Below are positions 1 through 9,649 of a stretch of 64,000 nt of DNA, piece by piece. The stretch spans positions 1 through 64,000 of the forward strand of contig NZ_LGQZ01000107.1 in assembly GCF_003116015.1 (NCBI RefSeq). Reading direction: 5' to 3'. Numbering within the stretch: the stretch's first letter is position 1; the number at the start of each line of letters is the position of its first letter. The DNA is from Azospirillum sp. TSO22-1. GTDB lineage: Bacteria; Pseudomonadota; Alphaproteobacteria; Azospirillales; Azospirillaceae. Under the pieces are notes generated by a model. It did no database searches. It saw only the letters and a list, made by a program, of their open reading frames with translations, and was not told the DNA's origin. Made by a program: the position numbers and the translations under genes.

Positions 1-1
1 G

Positions 2-1282
2 GGCGCCGCGCCCCGCCGCTGGCTGCACCGCAGCCTGGAGGCGCTGGCCGTCGGCCTCGCCGCGCTGGGCTCGCCGCTGGTCCTGCGCCGCGGCGAGCCT
101 TCGGCGGTGCTGGCCGAGCTGGCGGCCGAGACCGGCGCCGGCGCCGTGCTGTGGAACCGCCGCCCCGACCCCGCCGCGGAGGACGCCGACCGCCGCGTCG
201 CCGCCGCGCTGGAGGCCCGCGGCGTGCGCGGCGAGGGCTACGACGCCGCCCTCCTGTTCGACCCCGCGGCGGTGCGCACCAAGGCCGGCGAGCCGTACCG
301 CGTCTTCACCCCGTTCTGGCGCGCCTGCCGCGCCCTGCCCGAGCCGTACAGACCGCTGCGCGCGCCGGAGCGGCTGCCCGCCCCGCCCGCTCCCGTCCGC
401 TCCGACCGCTTGGCCGACTGGGATCTCACCGACGGCGCGGACGACGGCTGGACGCCGGGAGAGGCGGCGGCGCGCGCGCGGCTCGCCGGCTTCCTCGACG
501 GCCCGGTCACCCGCTACGCCGCGGACCGCGACATCCCCTCCCTGGACGGCACCTCGCGGCTGTCGCCGCACCTGCATTGGGGCGAGATCGGCCCACGGCA
601 GGTCTGGCACGCCGCCCGCCACACCGCCGACGCCCACCCCGAACGCGCGCCCGGCATCGAGGCCTTCCTGCGCGAGCTGGGCTGGCGCGAGTTCTGCCAG
701 CACCAGCTGCGACAGGCCCCGGACCTCGCCGAGAAGCCGCTGGACCTGCGCTTCACCGCCTTCCCCTGGCGCGAGGATCCGGACCTGCTGTCGGCGTGGA
801 AGCACGGCCGCACCGGCTATCCGCTGGTCGATGCCGGCATGCGCCAGCTGCTGGCGACGGGGTGGATGCACAACCGGGTGCGCATGGTGGTGGCCTCCTT
901 CCTGGTGAAGGACCTGCTGCTGCCCTGGCAGGCCGGCGAGGCGTGGTTCCGCGAGGCGCTGGTCGATGCCGACCCGGCCAACAACCCGGCCAACTGGCAG
1001 TGGGTCGCCGGCAGCGGCGCCGACGCCGCGCCGTTCTTCCGCATCTTCAACCCGGTCGCCCAGGGCGAGAAGTTCGACCCCGACGGCGGCTACGTCCGCC
1101 GCTGGGTGCCGGAACTGGCCGAGATGCCGGAGGAATGGATCCACAAGCCCTGGCAGGCGCCGGCCCCGACGCTGGCGGCGGCCGGCGTGCGGCTCGGCGT
1201 CACCTACCCGCGCCCGGTGGTCGACCACGGCCTGGCGCGCCAGCGTGCGCTGGCCGCCTTCTCCGCCATCCGCGGGAATTAA
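2..1282 (+). CDS. phrB: Deoxyribodipyrimidine photolyase (5' truncated)
   Basis: This is a cryptochrome/photolyase-family flavoprotein that repairs UV-induced cyclobutane pyrimidine dimers with blue light. The reading frame is open from base 2, so the N-terminus lies outside the window; the visible part begins in the antenna-chromophore (alpha/beta) domain, with LGSPLVLRRGE in its first 40 residues. The FAD-binding helical domain follows. WREFCQHQ, the TGYPLVDAGMRQL stretch and WMHNRVRM are hallmarks of class I CPD photolyases, and DPANNPANWQWVAG is the flavin-proximal tryptophan segment. The end is intact at TAA. The next gene starts 79 bases later on the same strand. The family call is firm. 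CPD as opposed to (6-4) specificity is inferred from overall resemblance. Confidence 0.95.
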   Translation, partial: GAAPRRWLHRSLEALAVGLAALGSPLVLRRGEPSAVLAELAAETGAGAVLWNRRPDPAAEDADRRVAAALEARGVRGEGYDAALLFDPAAVRTKAGEPYRVFTPFWRACRALPEPYRPLRAPERLPAPPAPVRSDRLADWDLTDGADDGWTPGEAAARARLAGFLDGPVTRYAADRDIPSLDGTSRLSPHLHWGEIGPRQVWHAARHTADAHPERAPGIEAFLRELGWREFCQHQLRQAPDLAEKPLDLRFTAFPWREDPDLLSAWKHGRTGYPLVDAGMRQLLATGWMHNRVRMVVASFLVKDLLLPWQAGEAWFREALVDADPANNPANWQWVAGSGADAAPFFRIFNPVAQGEKFDPDGGYVRRWVPELAEMPEEWIHKPWQAPAPTLAAAGVRLGVTYPRPVVDHGLARQRALAAFSAIRGN

Positions 1283-1361
1283 CCGGGGCGTCACCGAGCC
1301 GCAAAGAAACCGTCATGCGCCGCCGCTAACGTGCCGCTCAAGCAACAAGGGAGAGGCACAC

Positions 1362-3356
1362 ATGGACACCCGCGGCAGCAAGTTCCTGGCCGCCGACGCC
1401 CTCGAGGACATCGGCAGCAACCCGACCGGCAACCCGACGCTGGCGGACGTGCTGGAGGAACGCTTCGGCCGCCGCGACGTCATGCGCGGCCTGTTGGCCG
1501 GCGCTCTGGCCGGCCCGGCGCTGCTCTCCGTCCGCCCGGCCGAGGCCGCCGAAAAGGGCATGGCCGCGGCCGAGGGCAAGCCCGCCTTCACCTTCACCGA
1601 GATCGCCCACGGCGTCGACGCCACCCACCACGTGGCGCCGGGCTACGACGCCCGCGTGCTGATCCGCTGGGGCGACCCGATCCTGCCCGGCGCGCCGGCC
1701 TTCGACCCGATGAAGCAGACCGCCGCCACCCAGGCGCAGCAGTTCGGCTACAACAACGACTTCGTCGGCTTCGCGCCGCTGCCGCGCGGCTCGAAGAGCG
1801 CCGACCGCGGCCTGCTCTGCGTGAACCACGAGTACACCGACGAGGAGGTGATGTTCCCCGGCCTCGGCGGCGAGCAGGGCAAGGCCAACTTCGCCAAGAT
1901 GACCAGGGAGCTCGTCGACATCGAGATGGCCGCGCACGGCGGCTCGGTGGTGGAGATCCGCAAGGTCAAGGGTGTGTGGACCTACGACGCCAAGTCGCCG
2001 TTCAACCGCCGCATCACGGCGGAGACGGAGATCGCCGTCAGCGGCCCCGCCGCCGGCCACGCGCTGCTGAAGACCGCCGGCGACCCGACCGGCCGGCGGG
2101 TGCGCGGCATGCTGAACAACTGCTCCGGCGGCGTGACGCCGTGGGGCACCTGGCTGTCGTGCGAGGAGAACGTCAACAGCTACTTCTGGGGCAAGCTCGC
2201 CGACGACCACCCGCAGGCCAAGGCGTTCAAGCGCTACGGCATCCCGGCCAACGTCTTCAACTGGGGCCAGCACCACGACCGCTTCGACGTGAACAAGGAG
2301 CCGAACGAGGCCAACCGCTTCGGCTGGGTGGTGGAGATCGACCCCTACGACCCGAACGCCACGCCGAAGAAGCGCACCGCGCTCGGCCGCTTCAAGCACG
2401 AGGCGTGCACGCTGGCGGTGGGCAAGGACGGCACCGTGGTCGCCTACACCGGCGACGACGAGCGCTTCGACTACGTCTACAAGTTCGTCGCGAAGAAGAA
2501 GTTCAACGCGAAGAACCGCGCCGCCAACATGGACCTGCTCGACGAGGGCACGCTGTATGTGGCGAAGTTCGGCGCCAACGGCACGGTGGACTGGCTGCCG
2601 CTCGTCCACGGCCACGGCCCGCTGACCGCAGAGAACGGCTTCCCCGACCAGGCCACGGTGCTGGTGCACGCGCGCCTCGCCGGGGACGCGCTCGGCGCCA
2701 CCAAGATGGACCGCCCGGAGGACATCGAGGTCAACCAGAAGACCGGCCGCGTCTACGTCGTGCTCACCAACAACGACAAGCGCAAGCCGGAGCAGATCGA
2801 CGCCGTCAACCCGCGCGCCGCCAACGAGTGGGGCCAGATCGTCGAGATCCTGCCCATCGACGGCGATCACGCGGCGATGAAGTCGGAGTGGCGGATGCTG
2901 GTGCGCGGCGGCTCACCCGCCGTGGGCGGGCAGTTCCACGCCGAGACCACGGACAACGGCTGGTTCGCCTGCCCCGACAACCTCGCGGCGGACAACCATG
3001 GCCGCCTATGGGTCGCCACCGACCAGGGCACGGCCTGGGCCAAGGCGTCGGGCACCGCCGACGGCATCTGGGCGATCGAGACCGACGGCCCCCGCCGCGG
3101 CCTGTCGAAGATGTTCTTCCGCGTGCCGGTGGGTGCCGAAATGTGCGGCCCCTGCTTCACGCCCGACGACAGGACGCTGTTCGTCGCCGTGCAGCACCCG
3201 GCCACCGACGGCGTGGATCTGTGGGAAGGCTTCAAGGGCAAGGTGTCCACCTTCGAGGACCCGGCCACCCGCTGGCCCGACTTCAAGGACGGCACGCCGC
3301 CGCGCCCCTCGGTGGTGGCGATCACCAAGACGGGCGGTGGTGTGATCGGGTCGTAA
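1362..3356 (+). CDS. PhoX-family (DUF839) phosphatase, Tat-exported
   Basis: This is a 664-residue protein of the PhoX/DUF839 family, which are calcium/iron-dependent periplasmic alkaline phosphatases that release phosphate from organic phosphoesters. A twin-arginine segment (RRDVMRGLLAGALAGPALL) lies at about residues 38-56 and ends in an AEAAE cleavage region, so export by Tat is likely. The leader is long, as in other PhoX proteins. Family landmarks include SCEENVNSYFWG, FKHEACTLAVGKDG, MDRPEDIEVN and VLTNND in the propeller core. The ATG at 1362 follows the strong ribosome site AAGGGAGAGG. It is probably monocistronic, with a terminator-like hairpin 40 bases after the stop. No obvious Pho box was found in the 79-base upstream gap. 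Confidence 0.9.
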   Translation: MDTRGSKFLAADALEDIGSNPTGNPTLADVLEERFGRRDVMRGLLAGALAGPALLSVRPAEAAEKGMAAAEGKPAFTFTEIAHGVDATHHVAPGYDARVLIRWGDPILPGAPAFDPMKQTAATQAQQFGYNNDFVGFAPLPRGSKSADRGLLCVNHEYTDEEVMFPGLGGEQGKANFAKMTRELVDIEMAAHGGSVVEIRKVKGVWTYDAKSPFNRRITAETEIAVSGPAAGHALLKTAGDPTGRRVRGMLNNCSGGVTPWGTWLSCEENVNSYFWGKLADDHPQAKAFKRYGIPANVFNWGQHHDRFDVNKEPNEANRFGWVVEIDPYDPNATPKKRTALGRFKHEACTLAVGKDGTVVAYTGDDERFDYVYKFVAKKKFNAKNRAANMDLLDEGTLYVAKFGANGTVDWLPLVHGHGPLTAENGFPDQATVLVHARLAGDALGATKMDRPEDIEVNQKTGRVYVVLTNNDKRKPEQIDAVNPRAANEWGQIVEILPIDGDHAAMKSEWRMLVRGGSPAVGGQFHAETTDNGWFACPDNLAADNHGRLWVATDQGTAWAKASGTADGIWAIETDGPRRGLSKMFFRVPVGAEMCGPCFTPDDRTLFVAVQHPATDGVDLWEGFKGKVSTFEDPATRWPDFKDGTPPRPSVVAITKTGGGVIGS

Positions 3357-3395
3357 GTTTTTTCAAGGACGGCGGAACAACCGCCGCGAAGGGCG

Positions 3396-3425
3396 AAGGG
3401 CGGCTCCCTGTGGGGGCCGCCCTTT
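3396..3425 (+). terminator. Rho-independent terminator after the PhoX gene
   Basis: A perfect 9-bp stem AAGGGCGGC / GCCGCCCTT encloses an 11-base loop and ends in a short T run. It lies 40 bases downstream of the phosphatase stop codon. Confidence 0.7.
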
Positions 3426-3595
3426 CACGTTTGAAGGGTGGACAGCCGGGAGGGCTCTCTTCCGGGCGTGCACCCGGCACCTCCACGCGCTCACCGGCAA
3501 GCCGGGACTACGGCCGAGAGTTTCACCGTGTTTCGGCCGCCCACGAAAAGCATAGCACGGTTCCGCTGCTTGTGTGCTGTCGCCGGCCGCATAGA

Positions 3596-3612
3596 GTGTT
3601 ATATCATAACAC
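3596..3612. promoter_or_regulatory. Zur box overlapping the zur start
   Basis: GTGTTATATCATAACAC is a palindrome with perfect 7-bp arms around a 3-base centre. It matches the alphaproteobacterial Zur operator type (GTTATA...TATAAC). It ends one base before the ATG of the Fur/Zur gene, so bound repressor would cover the start region and probably the promoter. This implies zinc-dependent autorepression of zur and the downstream CobW gene. The palindrome is seen directly; its role is inferred from the family. Confidence 0.8.
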
Positions 3613-3613
3613 C

Positions 3614-4095
3614 ATGCTGCATGCGCACGACCACGCCCACTGCATCGCCGATGCCCTCACCCGCGCCGACGCCCTGTGCGCCGAGCGCGGCGCGCGGCTG
3701 ACCAGCCTGCGGCGCCGGGTGCTGGAACTGGTGTGGTCGGGCCACCAGCCGCGCGGCGCCTACGCCATCCTCGACGACCTGACGCAGCGCGACGGCAAGC
3801 CGGCCGCGCCGCTGACCGTCTACCGCGCGCTGGAGTTCCTGGTCGAGCAGGGGCTCGTGCACCGCATCGAGAGCCTCAACGCCTACATCGGCTGCGCCGA
3901 ACCGGGTGCCATGCACGCCGGCCAGTTCCTCGTCTGCGAGGCCTGCGGCAACGCGGTCGAGCTGGACGACCCGCGCGTCGACGACGCCATCCGCACCGCC
4001 GCCTCCGAACGCGGCTTCCAGGTCCGCCGCCCGACCGTCGAGGTCCGCGGCACCTGCCCCGATTGCCAAAAGCCTGACTTGCAGGAGAAGTCCCC

Positions 4096-4099
<4 letters not shown>
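3614..4099 (+). CDS. zur: Zur-like Fur-family zinc repressor
   Basis: This 161-residue Fur-family regulator would bind Zn(II) and repress zinc-uptake and zinc-sparing genes. It has an N-terminal winged helix (about residues 20-85, with APLTVYRALEFLVEQGLVHRIE) and a C-terminal dimerisation domain. The structural-zinc cysteine pairs CEAC and CPDC are near residues 107 and 150. The N-terminus is His-rich (MLHAHDHAHC). A Zur box directly abuts the start, and a zinc metallochaperone overlaps the 3' end by 4 bases (GTGA); both favour Zur over Fur. There is no ribosome site in front of the ATG because the operator sits there, so the message may be leaderless, or it may start at the in-frame GTG at 3596 inside the operator. 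Confidence 0.88.
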
Positions 4100-5259
<1,160 letters not shown>

Positions 5260-5276
5260 GCCGTCACCACGTTTAA

Positions 5277-5420
5277 CCCTCCCCCGCCTCCGGCGGGGGA
5301 GGAAGGGGCCCGCGCCGCAGGCGTGGGAAGGTGGGAGCTACGGCGGAGATGGCAGGCATTGATTCTCGGGCACGCCGCTACCCCCACCCAACCCTCCCCC
5401 ACCAGAGGCGGGGGAGGGCT
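5277..5420. repeat. GC-rich double-hairpin intergenic repeat, copy 1
   Basis: Two hairpins built from CCCTCCCCCGCC / GGCGGGGGAGG arms flank about 75 bases of variable sequence. The right end reads CCCCCACCCAACCCTCCCCC before its hairpin. The same architecture recurs near 10.9, 20.8, 30.2 and 36.4 kb. This copy separates two convergent genes and could also terminate transcription in both directions. Confidence 0.75.
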
Positions 5421-5431
5421 TTGGCAAAGCC

Positions 5432-6415
5432 TTACGGCTCGTACACCACGATCTTCGAGCCGCCGTCGAAACGGAAGTTCACGGCGATCAGGTTCTTCAG
5501 CCGCTCGCGCACGCGCGCCTGCGCCGCGGGCGGGGCGTAGACCAGCAGGAAGCCGCCGCCGCCCGCCCCCAGCAGCTTGCCGCCCAGCGCACCGGCCGAC
5601 ATCGCCGCCTCGTACAGCTCGTCGATCTTGCCGTTGGACACCGCGGGGGAGAGTTCGCGCTTCAGCAGCCAGCCCTCGTTCAGCAGCTGGCCGAGCTGGT
5701 CGAGCGGCTGGTTGGGCGAGCCGAGGATCGCCGCCGCCTCGTCCACCATGGCGCGCAGCGTGTGCAGCTGCGTCTTGCGCTGGCCGAGGTTCTTGATCTT
5801 GTCCTTCTCGATATCCGACGCGATGCGCGAGAAGCCGGTGAAGTACAGCGTCAGGCTGTCCTCCAGCTCGGCGCGGCGCTCCGGTGTGATGATCAGCGGG
5901 TTGACGTCGATGCCGCCATCGGTGCGGAAGTCGATGCGGTTCAGCCCGCCGTACGCCGCCCACACCTGATCCTGCGAACCAACGCTCTCGCCGATCACCT
6001 CCTGCTCGATGCGGATGGCGGTCTCGGCCAGCTCCTTCTTGGTCGCCATGTGACCGCGGTAGGCGTACAGCGCGTTCAGCAGCCCCACCGTGAACGACGA
6101 GCTGGACCCCAGGCCGGAGCGCGCCGGCAGGTCCCCGTCGTGGTGGACCTCCAGCCCCTCGGTGATCTCCATCTCGCGCAGCACGGCGCGCACCGAGGGG
6201 TGGCGGATCTCGCCGATCTCCTTCACCAGCTCGATGGCGGAATAGACGATGCGGTGCTTGTGCTCGAAGAAGGGCGGCAGCGGGCGGACGTTGATGTAGC
6301 AGTACTTGTCGATGGCGCCGCCGATCACCGCGCCGCCGTGCTTGCGGTACCATTGCGGGAAGTCGGTGCCGCCACCGAACAGCGACACGCGGAACGGGGT
6401 GCGGCTGATGATCAT
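5432..6415 (-). CDS. GHMP-family sugar kinase (HddA-like heptose kinase)
   Basis: This is a 327-residue GHMP kinase resembling D-glycero-D-manno-heptose-7-phosphate 1-kinase (HddA), which makes heptose 1,7-bisphosphate for nucleotide-activated heptose. The N-terminus ISRTPFRVSLFGGGTDFPQWY is the HddA/fucokinase-type substrate motif. PARSGLGSSSSF at about residue 100 is the GHMP ATP-binding loop, and LGAGGGGF near residue 285 is motif 3. It is the last gene of a seven-gene minus-strand operon. Its start overlaps the stop of the nucleotidyltransferase by 4 bases (ATGA), pairing the kinase with a following nucleotidyl transfer step as in hddA/hddC. A different sugar-1-kinase specificity (for example L-fucose) cannot be excluded. 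Confidence 0.85.
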   Translation of the reverse strand: MIISRTPFRVSLFGGGTDFPQWYRKHGGAVIGGAIDKYCYINVRPLPPFFEHKHRIVYSAIELVKEIGEIRHPSVRAVLREMEITEGLEVHHDGDLPARSGLGSSSSFTVGLLNALYAYRGHMATKKELAETAIRIEQEVIGESVGSQDQVWAAYGGLNRIDFRTDGGIDVNPLIITPERRAELEDSLTLYFTGFSRIASDIEKDKIKNLGQRKTQLHTLRAMVDEAAAILGSPNQPLDQLGQLLNEGWLLKRELSPAVSNGKIDELYEAAMSAGALGGKLLGAGGGGFLLVYAPPAAQARVRERLKNLIAVNFRFDGGSKIVVYEP

Positions 6416-7131
6416 TTGCCTTCTCCGGCGATGACCGCCGGCGCCCGCGCCAAGCTGTCCGGGGTGCCGATGTCGATGAAGCGGCCATGCACCACGGCGG
6501 CGTGCAGCGTTCCCGCCGGCAGCTTTTCCAGCACGTCGCGCTCCAGCGACACCGCCTCCGACGCGGCGAGGCGGTCGAGGAAGGCGGCCGAGAACAGGTA
6601 GACGCCGGCGTTGACGGTGCCGTGGCCCGGCGCCTTCTCGGCGAAGCGGATCACGCGGCCATCGGCGCCGATCTCGACGCGGCCGTAGCGCGCGGCGTCG
6701 TCCACCTCGACGCACAGCACGGAGGCCTCGGCGCCGGAGAGCCGGTGCGACGCGACGAAGGCGCGCAGGTCGGCGTCCAGGAAGGTGTCGCCGTTCATCA
6801 CCATGACCGGGTCGGTGGTCAGCTCGCCGCGCACGAAGCGGATGGCGCCGGCGGTGCCGAGCGGCCGCGGCTCGATCTCGCAGACCACGTCCAGGCTGTG
6901 ACCGCCCTGCGCCAGCCACGCGGTGACGCGGTCGGCGAGGTGGCCCAGGCACAGCACCACGCGCTGCGTGCCGAACTGCGCCAGATAATCCAGCAGGTGG
7001 CCGAGGAAGGCCCGGCCGGCGATGGGGGCGAGCACCTTGGGCGTGTCGCCGAGGACGCCGCGGATGCGGGTGCCGAGGCCGCCGGCCAGCACCGCGACGT
7101 CGATGTTGCTCAGGGCCTCTTTGGGCTGCAC
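6412..7131 (-). CDS. Sugar-1-phosphate nucleotidyltransferase (HddC-like)
   Basis: This is a 239-residue NTP_transferase-fold enzyme that joins a sugar 1-phosphate to a nucleoside triphosphate. It opens with VAVLAGGLGTRIRGVLGDTPK, the nucleotide-binding signature loop with its Arg and Lys, and continues with VMNGDTF (catalytic Asp) at about residue 102 and a terminal IDIGTPDSL segment. It is shorter than RmlA and lacks a left-handed helix domain, like HddC. The start is GTG, chosen because GGAAAGGA lies 6 bases upstream and no ATG precedes the core. It is translationally coupled to the GHMP kinase. By analogy with HddC the product would be GDP-heptose, but nucleotide and sugar are not determinable from sequence. 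Confidence 0.85.
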   Translation of the reverse strand: MQPKEALSNIDVAVLAGGLGTRIRGVLGDTPKVLAPIAGRAFLGHLLDYLAQFGTQRVVLCLGHLADRVTAWLAQGGHSLDVVCEIEPRPLGTAGAIRFVRGELTTDPVMVMNGDTFLDADLRAFVASHRLSGAEASVLCVEVDDAARYGRVEIGADGRVIRFAEKAPGHGTVNAGVYLFSAAFLDRLAASEAVSLERDVLEKLPAGTLHAAVVHGRFIDIGTPDSLARAPAVIAGEGK

Positions 7132-7151
7132 CGCCGGTCCTTTCCCCCGGG

Positions 7152-8669
7152 TTACGCCGGAGCGTCCACCGGTTCCAGCAGCTTGCGGCGCAGCGAATGG
7201 CGCGTCATCTGCCGGATGTGGACGCTGGTCGAGGCGCCGAAGCGCTGGTCGACCATCTTCAGGTACCGCGGATTGGTGAAATATTCGTTGAAGGCGCTGT
7301 CGCGGAACGCCAGCACCTCGGCCGCCGACGCCTTCTCGGTCGCCAGCGGCTTGCAGTCGTAGCTGTGCTGCGAGAAGCCGCTCCAGGCGTCCGGCAGCTC
7401 CCAGCCCTTCTCCACCGCGGTGTTGTAGAGCGGCGAGCCGGGGTAGGCCATGGCCGAGTAGAAGTTGGCGAACTCGCAGTTCAGCTCCTTGGCAAGGTCC
7501 AGCGTCTCGCGCATCGACTGCGCGTCGTCGTCGGGCAGGCCGAAGATGTAGTTGCCGATGACGTTGATGCCGGCTTCCTGGATGGCGCGGACGATGCCGA
7601 CGATGTCCTCGCTCTTCAGCGCCTTCTTGGCGCCGTCGCGCACGTGCTTGGAGCCCGACTCGATGCCCAGCGCCAGCCAGCGGAAGCCGGCGCGGCGCAG
7701 CATGTCCAGCATCGCCGGCTTCACCGTGTCGACGCGGGCGTAGGCCCAGAAGTTCAGCGCGCCGCCGAGCTTCTCGTTGCGCGGGATCAGCCCTTCGCAG
7801 ATCGCGGTGACGTGCTTCTCGTTCAGCACGAACATCTCGTCGACGATCTTGAAGGTGCGCACCCCGAATTTCTCGATCAGGATGTCGATTTCCTTCAGCA
7901 CCGCCTCCGGGCTGCGGAAGCGGTAGCCGTTCTTGCCGAAGGGCGCGTTGATGCAGCAGAAGCTGCATTTGTACGGGCAGCCCAGCGTCGTGTAGATCGA
8001 CGCGTACGGCTTGCGCGATCCCAGGTCGCCGAAGCACTGCCAGTTGTGCGCCCGGTAGCGGTCCATCGGCAGCAGGTCCCAGGACGAGCCCGGCAGGTCG
8101 CGGTCGAGGTCCTCGATCAGCGGCGCGCCGGGCGTGCGGCGCACCTCCCCGCCGTCCCAGTAGACGATGCCCGGCACCTGGGACACATCGGGGACCTCGT
8201 CGCCCAGCGCGCGCAGCAGCGTCTCCACCGTCACCGGCCCCTCGCCGGTGCAGGCGAAGTCCACCGCCTCCTCGCGCAGCGTGCGCTCGGGCAGCGCGGC
8301 GACGTGGCCGCCGACGATGATCACCGGCACCTCCGGCGCCTCCGCCTTGATGGCGCGGCAGGCCGGACCGGCGGCGGTCATCATCTGGGTGGAGGCGGAG
8401 GGCTGGTGCCCGTAGACGATCATGCCGACCAGCCGCGGCTTCAGCTCGGCGACCTTCTTCGCCACCGTCTCCGGCCCCCAGCGCTCCGCCTCGCTGTCGA
8501 TGATGGCGACGCGGTGGTCCTTCAGGCGGCAGTAGGTGGCGATCAGGCCGGCCCACAGCGGCGGCTCCACCGCCGTCAGCTCCTCGCCCAGCTCCTGGTA
8601 GATGGCGTCGCGGCCGCCGGGGGTGATCAGCAGAAGGTCGAGGGGCTGGCCGGAAATGGGCGTGGTCAT
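7152..8669 (-). CDS. Cobalamin-binding radical SAM protein
   Basis: This is a 505-residue B12-binding-domain radical SAM protein. Residues ~10-165 form the B12-binding Rossmann-like domain (IVGGHVAALPERTL). The radical SAM core starts at about residue 215 with the 4Fe-4S motif CPYKCSFC, and GIESGS and YIFGLPDDD are later core motifs. The C-terminal ~80 residues are unassigned. Family members perform radical methylation or rearrangement at unactivated carbons. There is 10 bp between it and the upstream SDR gene and 20 bp to the nucleotidyltransferase, so it clearly belongs to the sugar operon, where C-methylation or another carbon-skeleton change is the natural guess. Its substrate is unknown. 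Confidence 0.85.
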   Translation of the reverse strand: MTTPISGQPLDLLLITPGGRDAIYQELGEELTAVEPPLWAGLIATYCRLKDHRVAIIDSEAERWGPETVAKKVAELKPRLVGMIVYGHQPSASTQMMTAAGPACRAIKAEAPEVPVIIVGGHVAALPERTLREEAVDFACTGEGPVTVETLLRALGDEVPDVSQVPGIVYWDGGEVRRTPGAPLIEDLDRDLPGSSWDLLPMDRYRAHNWQCFGDLGSRKPYASIYTTLGCPYKCSFCCINAPFGKNGYRFRSPEAVLKEIDILIEKFGVRTFKIVDEMFVLNEKHVTAICEGLIPRNEKLGGALNFWAYARVDTVKPAMLDMLRRAGFRWLALGIESGSKHVRDGAKKALKSEDIVGIVRAIQEAGINVIGNYIFGLPDDDAQSMRETLDLAKELNCEFANFYSAMAYPGSPLYNTAVEKGWELPDAWSGFSQHSYDCKPLATEKASAAEVLAFRDSAFNEYFTNPRYLKMVDQRFGASTSVHIRQMTRHSLRRKLLEPVDAPA

Positions 8670-8679
8670 GGCCGTGGTC

Positions 8680-9624
8680 CTAGACGTTGCCGTGCACGGC
8701 GTTGCGGATCATCCGGTAGCCCTTGATCAGCTCCCGGATGCCGTCGTCCAGCGAGAAGGCGGGCTTGTAGCCGGTGCCCTCGATGCGCTCGTTGGAGACG
8801 ATGTAGTCGCGCTTGTCCGGGTCCTCGCCGATCGGCGATTCGATGAAGACGAACTTCGGCAGGTGCTCGCGGATCTTTTCGCACAGCTCCCACTTGGAAA
8901 TGTTCGCGTCCGACAGGCCGACGTTGTAGGGCCGGTCCTTCATGGTCTCGAAGTTGTCGAGGCCGTGGACGAAGGCGCGCGCCACGTCGCGGATGTGGAT
9001 GTAGTTCCGCTTGAAGTGCGGCTCGAACAGGATGACCGCGCGGTCGAACACGGCGCGGTAGACGAAGTCGTTGACCAGCAGGTCGATGCGCATGCGCGGC
9101 GCCATGCCGAACACGGTGGCGAGGCGGAAGGAGATGGCGTTGCCGCGCTCCAGCACCGCCGCCTCGGCCTCCACCTTGGTGCGGCCGTACAACGAGATGG
9201 GACGCAGCGGCGTCTCCTCGGTGCAGAACTTGCCCTTCTCGCCGACGCCGTAGCCGGAGTTGGTGACCGGCATCATCAGGCGCTGGTCCTTCGACAGCAG
9301 GCGGATCAGCGTCAGCACCGCATCGCGGTTGGTGGTGGTGGCCGCGGTCTTGTCGATGTCGCACAGCGGCGCGCCGACCAGGGCGGCCAGCGGGATCACC
9401 ACGTCGGCGCTCTTGATGAGCGGCGCCAGCGTCGCCTCGTCGCGGCAGTCGCCGCGCGCCACGTCGAAGTTGGGGTGCGCGCAGACATGCGCCAGCGGGT
9501 TCTGCTTGAACATGAAGTTGTCGAGCACGGTCACCTTATGACCGGCGTCGAGCAGGGCCGGCACCAGGATGGAGCCGAGATAGCCGGCGCCGCCGGTGAT
9601 CAGGATGTTCATCGTCTCAGCCAT
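8680..9624 (-). CDS. Extended-SDR NAD-dependent sugar epimerase/reductase
   Basis: This is a 314-residue extended short-chain dehydrogenase. It has the NAD-binding motif GGAGYLGS at residue 11, an acidic D of VLDNF ending beta-2, and the catalytic YGRTK (YxxxK) at about residue 150. The Ser/Thr region reads TNSGYGVGE where 4,6-dehydratases carry TDE, so dehydratase activity is unlikely and epimerase or 4-keto-reductase activity is favoured. RNYIHIRDVARAF is a typical nucleotide-sugar contact. It lies in the middle of the minus-strand sugar operon, directly after the ColD-like gene. The start at 9624 has GAGGG 7 bases upstream; a second ATG at 9612 begins just before the core. Confidence 0.88.
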   Translation of the reverse strand: MAETMNILITGGAGYLGSILVPALLDAGHKVTVLDNFMFKQNPLAHVCAHPNFDVARGDCRDEATLAPLIKSADVVIPLAALVGAPLCDIDKTAATTTNRDAVLTLIRLLSKDQRLMMPVTNSGYGVGEKGKFCTEETPLRPISLYGRTKVEAEAAVLERGNAISFRLATVFGMAPRMRIDLLVNDFVYRAVFDRAVILFEPHFKRNYIHIRDVARAFVHGLDNFETMKDRPYNVGLSDANISKWELCEKIREHLPKFVFIESPIGEDPDKRDYIVSNERIEGTGYKPAFSLDDGIRELIKGYRMIRNAVHGNV

Positions 9625-9649
9625 ATCAGCGCCCTCAGCGGCCAGAAAA

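Noticed and set aside
1338..2870. Long minus-strand open frame (510 codons) over the PhoX gene
   Set aside because: It is exactly antisense to a well-supported Tat-exported phosphatase; its translation is Val/Ala/Gly/His-rich and family-less, as expected for antisense of high-GC coding DNA.
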